Shown: positions 6,276-7,093 of the stretch, in pieces
Position numbering within the stretch: the stretch's first letter is position 1
Layout: each line of letters starts with the position of its first letter
DNA from: Bradyrhizobium sp.
Lineage (GTDB): Bacteria > Pseudomonadota > Alphaproteobacteria > Rhizobiales > Xanthobacteraceae
Direction of reading: 5' to 3'
Assembly (NCBI GenBank): GCA_028290165.1
Contig: JAQGKJ010000615.1
Coordinates: 1 to 7,093 of the forward strand
DNA: 7,093 nucleotides
The notes under the pieces: model-generated
Database searches by the model: none
What the model saw: the letters and a program-made list of their open reading frames with translations, nothing else
What the model was told of the DNA's origin: nothing
Program-made: the position numbers and the translations under genes

Positions 6276-6370
6276 CCCTCATCCTGAGGGGCACGCTCTT
6301 CGCGCGCGTCTCGAGGGATGAGAAGCCTCATGGTTCGAGACGGCGCGAGTGCGCCTCCTCACCATGAGGG
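6276..6370. repeat. Second palindromic intergenic repeat, between DUF1244 and gapR
   Basis: This roughly 95-bp element differs in sequence from the one beside pyk. It is built of nested inverted repeats. CCCTCA-TCC-TGAGGG (6276-6290) is a hairpin. GTCTCGA (6308-6314) pairs with TCGAGAC (6335-6341). CCTCATGGT (6326-6334) pairs with ACCATGAGG (6361-6369). GGCGC-GAGT-GCGCC (6342-6355) is the tip of that arm. CTCATCC (6278-6284) can also pair with GGATGAG (6316-6322), giving alternative folds. I recall elements with CTCATGGTGAGGAG and GTCTCGAACCATGAGG segments as dispersed in bradyrhizobial genomes. It starts 20 bp after the DUF1244 stop and could end that transcript. It holds no gene. Confidence 0.75.
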
Positions 6371-6384
6371 AATGTTTCTCCTGT

Positions 6385-6431
6385 GGGCGCGCTGTGGATG
6401 AGCGCGATGTCGTCTTGACGGAAAGCGCGCC
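6385..6431. other. Inverted repeat with a TTGACG element in its loop, upstream of gapR
   Basis: GGCGCGCT (6386-6393) and AGCGCGCC (6424-6431) are perfect 8-bp inverted arms about 30 bases apart; allowing one bulged G lengthens the stem to GTGGCGCGCT/AGCGCGCCAC. A -35-like TTGACG (6415-6420) lies in the loop, but I find no credible -10 at a suitable distance. The site is about 90-135 bp before the gapR start, just after the palindromic repeat. The remaining 6432-6521 stretch contains a small hairpin (AAGCG 6468-6472 / CGCTT 6478-6482) and no gene. It may be a regulatory or leader structure for gapR, or chance pairing in GC-rich DNA. Confidence 0.3.
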
Positions 6432-6510
6432 ACTCTTGAGGGTCATTTCGGGATGCGGTGCGTGGGAAAGCGTGCGGCGCTTCTCAACACCTCAACCGTC
6501 AGTTCCAATC

Positions 6511-6515
6511 AGGAG
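6511..6515 (+). promoter_or_regulatory. Shine-Dalgarno site that fixes the gapR start
   Basis: AGGAG stands six bases before the ATG at 6522. The reading frame is open further upstream, with an ATG at 6453, but that one has no comparable site and would add 23 residues unlike the family. Confidence 0.8.
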
Positions 6516-6521
6516 TACCCG

Positions 6522-6794
6522 ATGGCCACCTCTGCTGCCGCCGTCACGGAAGCGCCCGCGACGAAATTTGCCAAAGACCAGCTCAAGGCCATCATCGAGC
6601 GCATCGAGCGGCTGGAAGAAGAAAAGAAGACGATCTCGGACGATATCCGCGACGTCTATGCCGAGGCCAAGGGCAACGGCTTCGACGTCAAGGCGCTGCG
6701 CACCATCATCCGGATGCGCAAGCAGGACGCCAACGAGCGCGCTGAAGAGGAAACCATCCTCGAGACCTACATGCAGGCGCTGGGCATGCTGTGA
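6522..6794 (+). CDS. gapR: GapR-like nucleoid-associated protein (DUF2312)
   Basis: GapR is a small alphaproteobacterial DNA-binding protein. In Caulobacter it forms a clamp-like tetramer around overtwisted AT-rich DNA ahead of replication and transcription, and it stimulates gyrase and topoisomerase IV. The 90-residue product matches the usual size of about 89. Residues 1-14 are a variable Ala/Thr-rich tail. [27 protein letters not shown] (16-42) forms the first long helix or coiled coil. The block [17 protein letters not shown] (44-60) is the DUF2312 hallmark, followed by the basic [10 protein letters not shown] (61-70) and an acidic C-terminal helix ending QALGML. The start is chosen for its AGGAG site. 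The gene appears monocistronic, with 266 bp upstream rich in palindromes and 88 bp before the cyclase. Transfer of the symbol from Caulobacter is by family similarity. Confidence 0.92.
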   Translation: MATSAAAVTEAPATKFAKDQLKAIIERIERLEEEKKTISDDIRDVYAEAKGNGFDVKALRTIIRMRKQDANERAEEETILETYMQALGML

Positions 6795-6832
6795 GGCATC
6801 CGTCCGCGGGGTACGTCCGCCGCAGGCAAGGC

Positions 6833-6865
6833 TTGGGCAGCAGACGCTGATCTGCTAGACTGCCC
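6833..6865 (+). promoter_or_regulatory. Possible cyclase promoter overlapping an inverted repeat
   Basis: TTGGGC (6833-6838) and TAGACT (6856-6861) are 17 bases apart and fit a degenerate -35/-10 pair, with four of six matches at -10. A transcript would start about 15 bases before the cyclase ATG. The same bases form an inverted repeat: AGCAGA (6839-6844) pairs with TCTGCT (6851-6856), and GGGC (6835-6838) with GCCC (6862-6865). No T-run follows, so I do not call it a gapR terminator. A repressor or activator site overlapping the promoter is possible but unproven. Confidence 0.3.
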
Positions 6866-6882
6866 GGTCTGGGACGGAAGAA

Positions 6883-7093
6883 ATGGACGTGCCTGGACCA
6901 GAGCGACGGCTCGCTGCGGTCTTCGCCGCCGACATGGTCGGTTATAGCCGGCTCATGGAGGCTGACGAGACGGGCACACTTGCGCGCCTGAAGACCCATC
7001 GGATCGAACTGATCGATCCGGCCATCACCAAGAATCGCGGCCGCATCATCAAGACCACCGGCGACGGCATGCTGGTCGAGTTCCACAGCGTCG
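6883..7093 (+). CDS. Class III adenylate/guanylate cyclase, N-terminal part cut by the window edge
   Basis: The first 70 residues are visible and the frame stays open to the window end. RRLAAVFAADMVGYSRLM (8-25) contains the first metal-binding aspartate D17, and IIKTTGDGMLVEF (55-67) contains the second, D61. These are the two Asp ligands that position Mg/Mn for NTP cyclisation in class III cyclases. The catalytic domain starts right at the N-terminus, which is the layout of the soluble rhizobial cyclases that usually carry TPR or TolB-like repeats after the catalytic domain; those would lie outside this window. Start choice is uncertain. The ATG has GGAAG only two bases away and GGGA eight bases away, while an in-frame GTG at 6889 has GGAAG at eight bases. 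Whether it makes cAMP or cGMP cannot be told from this part. Confidence 0.88.
   Translation, partial: MDVPGPERRLAAVFAADMVGYSRLMEADETGTLARLKTHRIELIDPAITKNRGRIIKTTGDGMLVEFHSV

Noticed and set aside
6349..6858. A plus-strand open frame overlapping gapR in another frame
   Set aside because: Its product is Ser/Arg/Pro-rich with no family match, while the gapR frame encodes a complete DUF2312 protein with a good ribosome-binding site.
6835..6865. Inverted repeat after gapR as a Rho-independent terminator
   Set aside because: No T-run follows the stem, and the repeat is only about 18 bases from the next start codon, so a promoter or operator role fits better.

Overview
The window looks like chromosomal DNA from a high-GC alphaproteobacterium of the Bradyrhizobium/Rhodopseudomonas group (Nitrobacteraceae). 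The reasons are the strong G/C bias at third codon positions, the neighbourhood of pyruvate kinase, DUF1036, DUF1244 and GapR (DUF2312), a class III cyclase of a type abundant in bradyrhizobia, and two palindromic intergenic repeats that I recall as dispersed in these genomes. The placement rests on memory of gene order and repeat sequence; no search was run.

Layout. Positions 1-2233 (+) hold three genes joined by ATGA start/stop overlaps: the 3' end of a GT87/DUF2029-like polyprenyl-sugar glycosyltransferase, a membrane acyltransferase of the AT3 (OafA/YrhL) family, and a small SGNH/GDSL hydrolase with an N-terminal hydrophobic segment. Together they resemble a unit that builds and acylates or deacylates an envelope glycan. 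Positions 2234-3562 (+) hold a TetR-family regulator, preceded by a clean inverted repeat that could be its operator, and then osmC, a thiol peroxidase. A 107-bp palindromic repeat fills the gap between the convergent osmC and pyk.

Positions 3693-5758 (-) hold a two-gene unit. A secreted DUF1036 protein gene comes first and overlaps pyk by four bases. The DUF1036 gene carries an in-frame amber codon (TAG) at codon 120. The reading frame and the conserved domain end continue intact after it, followed by a Pro/Gly-rich tail. This is the most unusual feature of the window: a single-base nonsense lesion, a sequencing error or a readthrough site, placed where it could affect pyk expression.

Positions 5953-7093 (+) hold a DUF1244 gene, a second palindromic repeat, a structured leader, gapR (nucleoid-associated, topoisomerase-stimulating protein) and the 5' end of a class III adenylate/guanylate cyclase cut by the window edge.

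I see no tRNA, rRNA, CRISPR array, transposase or phage gene, and no convincing new multi-gene system. Most of the window is ordinary core genome. The points worth a second look are the interrupted DUF1036 gene and its coupling to pyk, the palindromic repeats, and the acyltransferase/SGNH cassette.
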